Shown piece after piece: positions 25,031-34,678 of a DNA stretch of 64,000 bases. The DNA comes from Hofstenia miamia (lineage: Eukaryota; Xenacoelomorpha; Acoela; Hofsteniidae). Numbering within the stretch: position 1 is the stretch's first letter; each line of letters begins with the position of its first letter. The position numbers were made by a program, and so were the translations under genes. The notes beneath the pieces were generated by a model. That model saw only the letters and a program-made list of their open reading frames with translations. It ran no database searches and was not told where the DNA came from. Location of the stretch: the NCBI GenBank assembly GCA_900660155.1, contig CABFPE010000158.1, forward strand, positions 163,153 to 227,152. The letters are read 5' to 3'.

Positions 25031-26626
25031 CTGATAACTATTCCACTGGAGTCGGCTCGGGCAAATGTTACTGTGGATTCACGTTTGTCAGTATTGTAGT
25101 TCTGAGAGACTTCATCTTCAGTGTAGACTGCTTCTGATTCGTAGTGCACAGAATCCCGCTCAGCAGACTCTTGTGGATATATTGGTTCCGCATTTTCGGG
25201 GTATACCTGAGCGTTTTCCTTATATCTTTGAGATTCATCAATATATTGCACAGAATCCTCAGGAAATTGCACAGGTTCAGTGGGATATTGAGATGTATCT
25301 TCTTGATATACAGAAGCATTAGTTGGATATGTTACCACATCTTCTGGAAATCTCACAGCCTCTTCAGGATAACGCATAGAATCACTATAGTTTTTATATT
25401 CAGGATCATATTCTTCAGGGTAGGGCACACCTTGTTCATCATAAGTAACAGGATACATAGCGGTTGATTCATCGACTGGATAAACAGCATTAGGGTCATT
25501 ATAGTAGTTCGGATCTTCAACGTATTCGTCATAGTAAACTCCATTTTCGTACATGTAGTAATCATTCGGATCTCTATACATTCTTTCATCATGCCTTCCA
25601 TTCTTCCCAGGATAAGATTGAGCTTGAGGATCTTCGGTGTCTGTATAAATTTGTTGATTACCTTCAGTGTCACTGTAAACATACTTTTGATTATCAGCAT
25701 ACATTCTTTGACTACTAATGCGACCATCCAGTCGGCTGTCAGCAGTCAAACGACCGTCTTCAACATAACTACCTTGCTGCCGGCTTTGTCTACCTTCATT
25801 ATCACTGTACATTACATGCTGTCGACTCTGTCTGCCTTCGACATCACTGTAAATAGGCCTCTCAGCGTCACTATAGACTCTTTCATGACTCAAGCGACCA
25901 TTAACATCGTAAAGATCTTCACTCATTACTTGCTCATTCTCATAAATAGGTTCATTTTCTTCACCGTTGCGCTCCTCATAATAGGTGTTATTTTCCTTAA
26001 ATATTCTTCCTTGACCGGCACGCTCTTCCTCCACATCGGAGTATATTCTTTTTGTTTCTACATCACTCATTTTCATCTCAGCATCACTAAATCCTCTTCG
26101 ACTTTCAGTGTCACTACGACAATTATCTCTATAGGCACGATTATCATTTCTATTTGAGTAAACGATCTCATTCTCAACATCACTATAAACTAAACGTGGA
26201 CTTTTTTTCCTTTCTTCATAATATTCCGCTTCAGTATCCACGTAGGCATCTGTGTTCTGTGCTGAATGATCCCCATTATAAGTTATGATAGGCTTGCCAT
26301 AGTGTGTTGGAGTAGTTGGATACATGCCTTGTTTTACAGATTCTATATCACTATAATATTGCCGCCCGTCCTCGTCATAGTAAATATTTTTATCGTAATA
26401 AGGATGAGCAGTTTTTTCATTTGCAGAAACGCCCTCAGCATCGCTGTAGAGCGCATGTTTAACTGTTTCCGTATCACTGAAAAGAGACGGTGCTGCGTCA
26501 CTATAATATCTCTGTGACATTTCTTCATCATAAAGCGCTTGATCTGTGTACTCACCACCTTCATAATCCGTGGGATAGTAATCGAAGCCATATTCGTAGC
26601 CATATCCATCTTCATACAGTTCATAA
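25031..26626 (-). CDS. unc-13: unc-13 long N-terminal exon, assembly copy A (3' part, truncated by N)
   Basis: Acidic, tyrosine-rich, presumably disordered N-terminal region. From its upper end it reads YELYEDGYGYEYGF, DQALYDEEMSQRYYSDAAPS, then about twelve [YF]SDxE motifs (roughly 25630-26490) and a final set of ten heptads of type RYPEEAV, RFPEDVV, QYPTEPV (25162-25374). It ends DSSGIVI with a split codon AG at a GTAACT donor, phase 2, joining the CaM exon. The upper end stops at an N (26627), and bases 25270-26626 are identical to 27433-28789. The true exon is most simply 28887 to 27433 plus 25269 to 25031, 1694 bases, which preserves phase 0 in and phase 2 out. No Pfam-type domain is recognisable. 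The gene assignment rests on exact splicing to flanking exons. Confidence 0.9.
25162..25374 (-). repeat. Ten heptad repeats x-[YF]-P-E-x-x-x in the unc-13 N-terminus
   Basis: The encoded peptide splits into consecutive seven-residue units, each with Tyr or Phe at position 2 and mostly Pro-Glu at 3-4: RYPEEAV, RFPEDVV, TYPTNAS, VYQEDTS and so on to IYPQESA. One unit carries an extra residue. DNA units have diverged, so the array is old and held at protein level. Confidence 0.85.
25632..26490 (-). repeat. Dispersed [YF]SDxE motif array in the unc-13 N-terminus
   Basis: Twelve SDxE cores (FSDTE, YSDAE, YSDIE, YSDVE, RSDTE, FSDAE, MSDVE, YSDVE, YSDAE, YSDVE, YSDNE, YSDTE) plus variants YVDTE and YTDTE. 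Each S with E at +3 fits the acidophilic casein kinase 2 consensus, and each Tyr sits beside an acid. The pattern is seen directly; phosphorylation is inference. Confidence 0.85.
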
Positions 26627-26928
26627 NCTCTATATTAATGAATAGTCCTAATACTAGGGGTTTTTGCAATTCATCGTAAAAATTTAATCAATTAAATTGT
26701 CTGAAACTAAATATACTAAGACTTTAATCTCTATATTAATGAATAGTCCTAATACTAGGGGTTTTTGCAATTCATCGTAAAAATTTAATCAATTAAATTG
26801 TCGGAAACTAAATATTCTAAGANNNNNCAAAAGTAATATGCCTTTTTTCTAGTCTCATTTTTTTGCAGCCAACTATAGCATCGTGAAGGAATGCAAAGAC
26901 TTAGCAATACATTGAGGATATCAGAGAN
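26627..26928. other. Scaffolding filler: N, two satellite units, N run, orphan 100-bp piece, N
   Basis: Single N at 26627, two 101-bp satellite units (26628-26822), five Ns (26823-26827), a 100-base piece matching nothing else in the window (26828-26927), and an N at 26928. It interrupts a coding exon whose intact version is present at 27433-28887. This is best explained as misplaced contig ends. Confidence 0.8.
26628..26822. repeat. Two stray units of the 101-bp satellite
   Basis: Same unit as the array at 29735-31545, with a few substitutions in the second copy (TCGGAAAC and ATTCTAAG). Flanked by N characters. Confidence 0.9.
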
Positions 26929-27431
26929 GCGTCACTATAATATCTCTGTGACATTTCTTCATCATAAAGCGCTTGATCTGTGTACTCACCACCTTCATAA
27001 TCCGTGGGATAGTAATCGAAGCCATATTCGTAGCCATATCCATCTTCATACAGTTCATAAAGAGCAGCGTCATCATAATTATCATTATCATAGAAGTTGT
27101 AGTATCCTTCTTCATCGTAGTAGCCATCGTAGTATGCTGAGTCAGCATAATTCGGATCCTAAGAAGTCAGAAATTCATTTCTAGAGATATTAATAACGAC
27201 TAGAATCCACGCATAGCCAGTTAAAGAATAATTAGCATTAGAAGACTGGGTATGCAAATATATACAAAGAACAACTGGTTTCAGAGAAAAACACTGTTTG
27301 GACAAATATAGAGTATTGCTACAATTGAAATGTGGATGTTTCAGAATATCTTAGTAGTAATATATAAGACATTGTGAAAAGTAGAAGTTAAAAAGATTAC
27401 CTGACTATACTGGCGGCGATAGTATTCATCA
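26929..27431 (-). CDS. unc-13 exon pieces, assembly copy C (duplicate of 28658-29160)
   Basis: Identical to 28658-29160 at an offset of 1729 bases. It contains the first part of the long acidic exon (26929-27158, from DPNYADSAYY), the whole following intron, and the last 31 bases of the upstream exon (27401-27431, …RRQYSQ). It is bounded by N on both sides, so it is almost certainly a redundant contig rather than a second gene copy. Confidence 0.85.
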
Positions 27432-27432
27432 N

Positions 27433-28887
27433 CACAGGTTCAGTGGGATATTGAGATGTATCTTCTTGATATACAGAAGCATTAGTTGGATATGTTACCA
27501 CATCTTCTGGAAATCTCACAGCCTCTTCAGGATAACGCATAGAATCACTATAGTTTTTATATTCAGGATCATATTCTTCAGGGTAGGGCACACCTTGTTC
27601 ATCATAAGTAACAGGATACATAGCGGTTGATTCATCGACTGGATAAACAGCATTAGGGTCATTATAGTAGTTCGGATCTTCAACGTATTCGTCATAGTAA
27701 ACTCCATTTTCGTACATGTAGTAATCATTCGGATCTCTATACATTCTTTCATCATGCCTTCCATTCTTCCCAGGATAAGATTGAGCTTGAGGATCTTCGG
27801 TGTCTGTATAAATTTGTTGATTACCTTCAGTGTCACTGTAAACATACTTTTGATTATCAGCATACATTCTTTGACTACTAATGCGACCATCCAGTCGGCT
27901 GTCAGCAGTCAAACGACCGTCTTCAACATAACTACCTTGCTGCCGGCTTTGTCTACCTTCATTATCACTGTACATTACATGCTGTCGACTCTGTCTGCCT
28001 TCGACATCACTGTAAATAGGCCTCTCAGCGTCACTATAGACTCTTTCATGACTCAAGCGACCATTAACATCGTAAAGATCTTCACTCATTACTTGCTCAT
28101 TCTCATAAATAGGTTCATTTTCTTCACCGTTGCGCTCCTCATAATAGGTGTTATTTTCCTTAAATATTCTTCCTTGACCGGCACGCTCTTCCTCCACATC
28201 GGAGTATATTCTTTTTGTTTCTACATCACTCATTTTCATCTCAGCATCACTAAATCCTCTTCGACTTTCAGTGTCACTACGACAATTATCTCTATAGGCA
28301 CGATTATCATTTCTATTTGAGTAAACGATCTCATTCTCAACATCACTATAAACTAAACGTGGACTTTTTTTCCTTTCTTCATAATATTCCGCTTCAGTAT
28401 CCACGTAGGCATCTGTGTTCTGTGCTGAATGATCCCCATTATAAGTTATGATAGGCTTGCCATAGTGTGTTGGAGTAGTTGGATACATGCCTTGTTTTAC
28501 AGATTCTATATCACTATAATATTGCCGCCCGTCCTCGTCATAGTAAATATTTTTATCGTAATAAGGATGAGCAGTTTTTTCATTTGCAGAAACGCCCTCA
28601 GCATCGCTGTAGAGCGCATGTTTAACTGTTTCCGTATCACTGAAAAGAGACGGTGCTGCGTCACTATAATATCTCTGTGACATTTCTTCATCATAAAGCG
28701 CTTGATCTGTGTACTCACCACCTTCATAATCCGTGGGATAGTAATCGAAGCCATATTCGTAGCCATATCCATCTTCATACAGTTCATAAAGAGCAGCGTC
28801 ATCATAATTATCATTATCATAGAAGTTGTAGTATCCTTCTTCATCGTAGTAGCCATCGTAGTATGCTGAGTCAGCATAATTCGGATC
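27433..28887 (-). CDS. unc-13: unc-13 long N-terminal exon, assembly copy B (5' part, most complete start)
   Basis: Begins in phase 0 after CTTCTTAG and reads DPNYADSAYYDGYYDEEGYY, NFYDNDNYDDAALYELYED, then the MSQRYYSD region and all [YF]SDxE motifs. It stops at an N (27432) inside the fifth heptad. It joins exactly to RRQYSQ| of exon 29130-29398. Extremely rich in Tyr, Asp and Glu, without predicted folded domains. Translation probably does not start at the internal Met, because the frame is open and coding-like above it. Confidence 0.92.
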
Positions 28888-29129
28888 CTAAGAAGTCAGA
28901 AATTCATTTCTAGAGATATTAATAACGACTAGAATCCACGCATAGCCAGTTAAAGAATAATTAGCATTAGAAGACTGGGTATGCAAATATATACAAAGAA
29001 CAACTGGTTTCAGAGAAAAACACTGTTTGGACAAATATAGAGTATTGCTACAATTGAAATGTGGATGTTTCAGAATATCTTAGTAGTAATATATAAGACA
29101 TTGTGAAAAGTAGAAGTTAAAAAGATTAC

Positions 29130-29398
29130 CTGACTATACTGGCGGCGATAGTATTCATCAAAACCTCTGAGGTAGCTTGGATCATTTGTAGGATCATACT
29201 CTTCATGCATCCAGCGTTCTTCATCACCCCAATCCGTTTCTTCTGGATCCGGAGGCAGTATTCTTCGCCAAGGTGTGTTATCCAAAAGCGGGAGCTGTCT
29301 TCGAGGCCGATAGCCTCGTCTCTGATATTGCTGCCATTCTTCATTTGGATAAATGACATCTGATGTATAATCGCTATCTTCACTTACTTGGCTTCCAC
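29130..29398 (-). CDS. unc-13: unc-13 exon: N-terminal acidic region
   Basis: A 269-base exon with a CTCTTAG acceptor and GTAATC donor. The frame that joins both neighbours reads GSQVSEDSDYTSDVIYPNEE, WQQYQRRGYRPRRQLPLLD, TPWRRILPPDPEETDWGDEE and RRQYSQ. It takes one base from the exon above (G|GT, Gly) and ends in phase 0. A basic, Arg-rich patch (RRGYRPRRQ) sits between acidic blocks. No named domain; assignment by splicing and composition. Confidence 0.88.
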
Positions 29399-29734
29399 CT
29401 AAGAGACATGTCTTTTGTAAGATTCAGCACTAGGTTAATAAATGATAAGGTAATAACAGACATGAACTAAAATCAGTTCAGCTTAATTATTTCGAACTTA
29501 AAATAATGTAACAATCTATTACATAACAGTTAATGCGCTAAACATGAACAATTACCAAAACTCAATTTCTCAAATTGAATAGAGTGGATAAAAACATAAA
29601 TAATTTATTCCGTTGGAAACTCATTAGTACATGCAAGTCGAATAATTAGTTTTATTTTTGGCAACGCATATTAAAAAAATTCTAAACTATTGCCAAGTGT
29701 CCAATCATTTTAAAAAACTGCGAAATAACGGAAA

Positions 29735-31545
29735 TGTCTGAAACTAAGACTTTAATCTCTATATTAATGAATAGTCCTAATACTAGGGGTTTTTGCAATT
29801 CATCGTAAAAATTTAATCAATTAAATTGTCTGAAACTAAATATACTAAGACTTTAATCTCTATATTAATGAATAGTCCTAATACTAGGGGTTTTTGCAAT
29901 TCATCGTAAAAATTTAATCAATTAAATTGTCTGAAACTAAATATACTAAGACTTTAATCTCTATATTAATGAATAGTCCTAATACTAGGGGTTTTTGCAA
30001 TTCATCGTAAAAATTTAATCAATTAAATTGTCTGAAACTAAATATACTAAGACTTTAATCTCTATATTAATGAATAGTCCTAATACTAGGGGTTTTTGCA
30101 ATTCATCGTAAAAATTTAATCAATTAAATTGTCTGAAACTAAATATACTAAGACTTTAATCTCTATATTAATGAATAGTCCTAATACTAGGGGTTTTTGC
30201 AATTCATCGTAAAAATTTAATCAATTAAATTGTCTGAAACTAAATATACTAAGACTTTAATCTCTATATTAATGAATAGTCCTAATACTAGGGGTTTTTG
30301 CAATTCATCGTAAAAATTTAATCAATTAAATTGTCTGAAACTAAATATACTAAGACTTTAATCTCTATATTAATGAATAGTCCTAATACTAGGGGTTTTT
30401 GCAATTCATCGTAAAAATTTAATCAATTAAATTGTCTGAAACTAAATATACTAAGACTTTAATCTCTATATTAATGAATAGTCCTAATACTAGGGGTTTT
30501 TGCAATTCATCGTAAAAATTTAATCAATTAAATTGTCTGAAACTAAATATACTAAGACTTTAATCTCTATATTAATGAATAGTCCTAATACTAGGGGTTT
30601 TTGCAATTCATCGTAAAAATTTAATCAATTAAATTGTCTGAAACTAAATATACTAAGACTTTAATCTCTATATTAATGAATAGTCCTAATACTAGGGGTT
30701 TTTGCAATTCATCGTAAAAATTTAATCAATTAAATTGTCTGAAACTAAATATACTAAGACTTTAATCTCTATATTAATGAATAGTCCTAATACTAGGGGT
30801 TTTTGCAATTCATCGTAAAAATTTAATCAATTAAATTGTCTGAAACTAAATATACTAAGACTTTAATCTCTATATTAATGAATAGTCCTAATACTAGGGG
30901 TTTTTGCAATTCATCGTAAAAATTTAATCAATTAAATTGTCTGAAACTAAATATACTAAGACTTTAATCTCTATATTAATGAATAGTCCTAATACTAGGG
31001 GTTTTTGCAATTCATCGTAAAAATTTAATCAATTAAATTGTCTGAAACTAAATATACTAAGACTTTAATCTCTATATTAATGAATAGTCCTAATACTAGG
31101 GGTTTTTGCAATTCATCGTAAAAATTTAATCAATTAAATTGTCTGAAACTAAATATACTAAGACTTTAATCTCTATATTAATGAATAGTCCTAATACTAG
31201 GGGTTTTTGCAATTCATCGTAAAAATTTAATCAATTAAATTGTCTGAAACTAAATATACTAAGACTTTAATCTCTATATTAATGAATAGTCCTAATACTA
31301 GGGGTTTTTGCAATTCATCGTAAAAATTTAATCAATTAAATTGTCTGAAACTAAATATACTAAGACTTTAATCTCTATATTAATGAATAGTCCTAATACT
31401 AGGGGTTTTTGCAATTCATCGTAAAAATTTAATCAATTAAATTGTCTGAAACTAAATATACTAAGACTTTAATCTCTATATTAATGAATAGTCCTAATAC
31501 TAGGGGTTTTTGCAATTCATCGTAAAAATTTAATCAATTAAATTG
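29735..31545. repeat. 101-bp satellite, 18 head-to-tail units
   Basis: The block TACTAGGGG recurs every 101 bases from 29781 to 31498 (18 times), with units that look identical by eye. The first unit lacks a few bases near its start (CTGAAACTAAGACT). Each unit contains the 8-bp inverted repeat AATTTAAT-CA-ATTAAATT. The uniformity suggests recent amplification or assembly collapse and expansion; true copy number may differ. Confidence 0.95.
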
Positions 31546-32252
31546 CATTAGAGAGTATGAGTGCTTGATTTGTAATGGGATGAAAGAGCAAGCATATTCC
31601 GCGTTGATAAGAGTAAATGCAGTAGTCACGGGGATTTTATTTTAGTGCGCTGAATGGGGAGGAGAATTTCAAGGAGAACATGACTCTGTGAAAGCGCGGA
31701 ATTCCAAATTTTGACACACTCTATCAATAGTCTTTGAGGCGAAGGTAGACAAGCAAAGTGGAATGGTGCTTCATCGTTTGACATGCGATTACGCGTAACA
31801 ATTTGCAAACATCACACAACTTCTGAGCACTCAAAAACAAATTCTGGTAAGAAAAGCCTCACTTGTATTTTTATTCACATCTGTGATACACATCTGATGA
31901 ACATGGTTGCATGACCTCGGTTGAAATGGCTTTTTCGACAGATATCAGATGTATTTAGATTTAAACCTAGCAGACTAAACAATAATGTTGCAAAAATTCA
32001 ACATTAGATCATTGTAATTCTGAAATGATTCTTTCCAGAAATAAATTTAAAAACAATGGGTAACATAAAAATGATAGAAGGCCAATAGGAACTATTTTCT
32101 GGCTGTTTTCAAACATTCCAAAAAAACGTCTTGTTTGTTAGAACTCAAGTATATTACATTGTATTTTCCAATTTAAAATGAACGATATGATATATATGGG
32201 ATCGTAACAAGGAGAAATGAGTGCAAATCTGCTCAAAATTCAATTAATCTAA

Positions 32253-32266
32253 ACACTAGATGGCGC
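32253..32266 (+). promoter_or_regulatory. CTCF-like motif
   Basis: ACACTAGATGGCGC agrees with the CTCF core CCASYAGRKGGCRS at 13 of 14 positions. It lies in a long unc-13 intron. Binding is unproven. Confidence 0.35.
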
Positions 32267-34210
32267 CACGTTTATAATAAACGTTCAATTTCAACATTAC
32301 AACTAACTCGAAACGAAATTTTTTATATTTTCAACAAAGAAAAAATGTGAAAGTTCAGGATAAAAAATCACATTACAACACATTTCTTATCTCTTTGATT
32401 TTCTCTGAAATGAAATTATCAAATTCATGGGTTCGATACTAGCACATAGATTCTTTACTTTATTAGTTAAGTAGCGTAGACACAACTTTGCGCGCAACCT
32501 TTCTTAAAAAGTTGTAAATGTGTTTGCTATTCCAATTTTGTTGTAAACTTTTAATTCATAAATTACGATTTTGTCATTTCTCACAGAGAAAGAATTTAAC
32601 CGCGCATTATTATTTACGTAACTGATCCAAATTACGCAAAATCCTTTCAAAACGAGGTTTTCTTTCTTCAGAATGCTTGATTGTATTGTTTGTGGTACAT
32701 TTTACTGATGGATTTAATTTTTAAAAATTGCAATAAATATAATTCAACGAAAAGGTTGTGCACAAAGTTGTGTGTACTTAAATATTTTTGTTGTGAATTT
32801 TATAATTACCCAAAAAGTTGCGCGCAAATTTGTAAGTGTGTATGCTACTTTAGAAGCTTTGAAAAAGGACGTGTTCATATTATGATAGAAAAAATTTTTA
32901 ATCGGTAAAAACGAACTTAACATGTACTTTGAGTCCTGCTTTGGTTTACTGTGGTTTAAAGAAAGAAGCATCCCAAACGAAATTGTTTCAGACTTACTTG
33001 GACAAATGCGAAGTCCCTCAGTTATCTGCAATCAAATTTGATATTTAAGTATTTAGATTCTGAAAGCCTTCATTAAAAAGACAATAGCACTAGTCAGTTG
33101 AAAACTATTCCAGGATTGATCACCCAAAACTATCAACGGCTTGTTTCCATTCTACCAGTTTCATCTTCAGGTTCAAAGTTAAGGAATATGTCCTCATCAG
33201 TAGCTTGGCTAATATCTCTTCCCACAGTTTTAAATGTTATCCAAATGGAACAGTTGAATGCATTTCAGAATTCTAGAAAAATACTTATTCTATTAGTATT
33301 TTCTGTGGGCTATTGAATCGTTAGTGGTTGATCTATAAATTAATTATTGTAATTCTCTATAAATGTAGAGGAAAAGATTTTATGGGTTTGTAACAAAAAT
33401 GTAAGTTGGTGTTTTCATATGTAGTGGACGTCCATACTATTAAATAAACCATTGTGCACTTTTGTTGTAAATGCTTTGTAAATGTTTGATGTTTCAATTG
33501 ATCCTACTTCAATGAGCAGTAAAAGCTCACTAATATGATTGCGAAAGGTAAATAGTTAATAAATTTTCTTCATTTTCGATGGATTATATGTGTATCTCAA
33601 AAAATTGTGAATATTTTAATGAGTGCCTCATAATTTTTTCAAGAAAAACAACATATCGGCAAATGACTATTTAACGAAATATGGCTTGAATTTCAAGCGA
33701 AAATTTAGAAGAAAAAACTTTTAAGAAAAAACTCTAATGCATTCTATTAAGAATGAATTAGCTAAGCAAAATGCTAAGTGGTAGCTGAAGCCTTATTCTC
33801 AAAGCTTGAGGAGATGCTGCGGGAAATTGAAAGCCGATTTGCGTAATAATATGCGATACAGGGCAATGTGACTTAAATGAATAAGCCTTCAGACGATGTC
33901 TATCACGCAAAAGAAAATGCACCTCAAAAAGAGAACTAGTATTTTGAAATCACTTGAGGACCTAAGTTCTTCTTCAAACGAGGTATTTTGACATCATCAT
34001 TTTCATCTACACTCAAAGTAGAAGACACAACAATTTTAGAAGTTATAAAAATATATTACCACTTAAAATGCATTTATTATTTGAGAACAAATTAATCTGG
34101 TATTTGTGAAATAGACAGAAATTCAATAAATAATGATAAATTGAAACTTTGGGAATCAATGGAAAGAAAACAACGGATATCTGAGATTTGAGTATAAAAA
34201 ATAATCTCAC

Positions 34211-34307
34211 CGCATGAATTTCTGCTTGCAGACGGATTCGACGTTTTAGACGGTGACTGGGGTGGACTTCGAATACCATTCTCCTGATTCTTTTTGTTAG
34301 TTCCCAT
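34211..34307 (-). CDS. unc-13: unc-13 N-terminal exon with possible start codon
   Basis: A 97-base open stretch starting exactly at ATG after a TATTTAG and ending at G|GTGAGA. It reads MGTNKKNQENGIR, then SPPQSPSKTSNPSASRNSC, a Ser/Pro-rich segment. The last G plus GT of exon 29398 makes Gly, giving NSCG|GSQVSED without a break. If the TTTAG is a real acceptor the exon is phase 0 and follows 5' untranslated or coding exons. Otherwise it is a first exon whose transcript starts just upstream. It cannot follow exon 50167-50268, because that phase would create a stop after four bases of shift. Confidence 0.7.
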
Positions 34308-34643
34308 CTAAATACGGTAAATTACGAAACAAAGATCTAAATAAAATAGGTTGTCCACCGATGATAGAGATCACTATATTAACACGAGGCAGGTGAGTTA
34401 CTCATCAAGAAATAATTGTGGATGACCGCCCTAAGGACAATTATATATGACCCACCTATATCTTAAACATAATTGTGGTGGTTTACAGAAAATGAAATTT
34501 GACAAACAAATTGGATTGTGCCTCACTCCTTAAGGCTGTAGGTGAAAATTTAATTATGTCATTAGTAAAACATATTATAGTATTAAGGAAACCTACTTAG
34601 TTCAAAGACGAAATACACTGCAGAAATTTAAAAAACTATTTTC

Positions 34644-34646
<3 letters not shown>

Positions 34647-34678
<32 letters not shown>
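34647..34678. repeat. AT dinucleotide microsatellite
   Basis: A (TA)n run followed directly by an N at 34679, so its length is not reliable. Confidence 0.9.

Larger units (their letters stand above)
29399..34210. other. unc-13 intron with the 101-bp satellite array
   Basis: Dominated by the satellite (29735-31545). A CTCF-like motif lies at 32253-32266. The remainder is AT-rich without recognisable genes. Confidence 0.75.

Noticed and set aside
25591-26157. Long plus-strand open frame opposite the acidic unc-13 exon (repeated at 27754-28320)
   Set aside because: It is an antisense shadow of a Tyr/Asp/Glu-rich exon (Ile/Thr/Ser-rich translation), with no independent support.
25270-28887. True tandem duplication of unc-13 N-terminal exons
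   Set aside because: Copies are identical over more than 1.3 kb including intron, joined by N characters, and the single-copy reading gives perfect phases.
29735-31545. CRISPR-like or regular spaced repeat
   Set aside because: Whole 101-bp units repeat with no variable spacers, so it is a satellite; the host is an animal.
32998-33025. A 28-base microexon between TTGCAG and GTAAGT on the minus strand
   Set aside because: Its length is not a multiple of three, and neighbours 34211 and 29398 already join in phase, so including it would break the frame.
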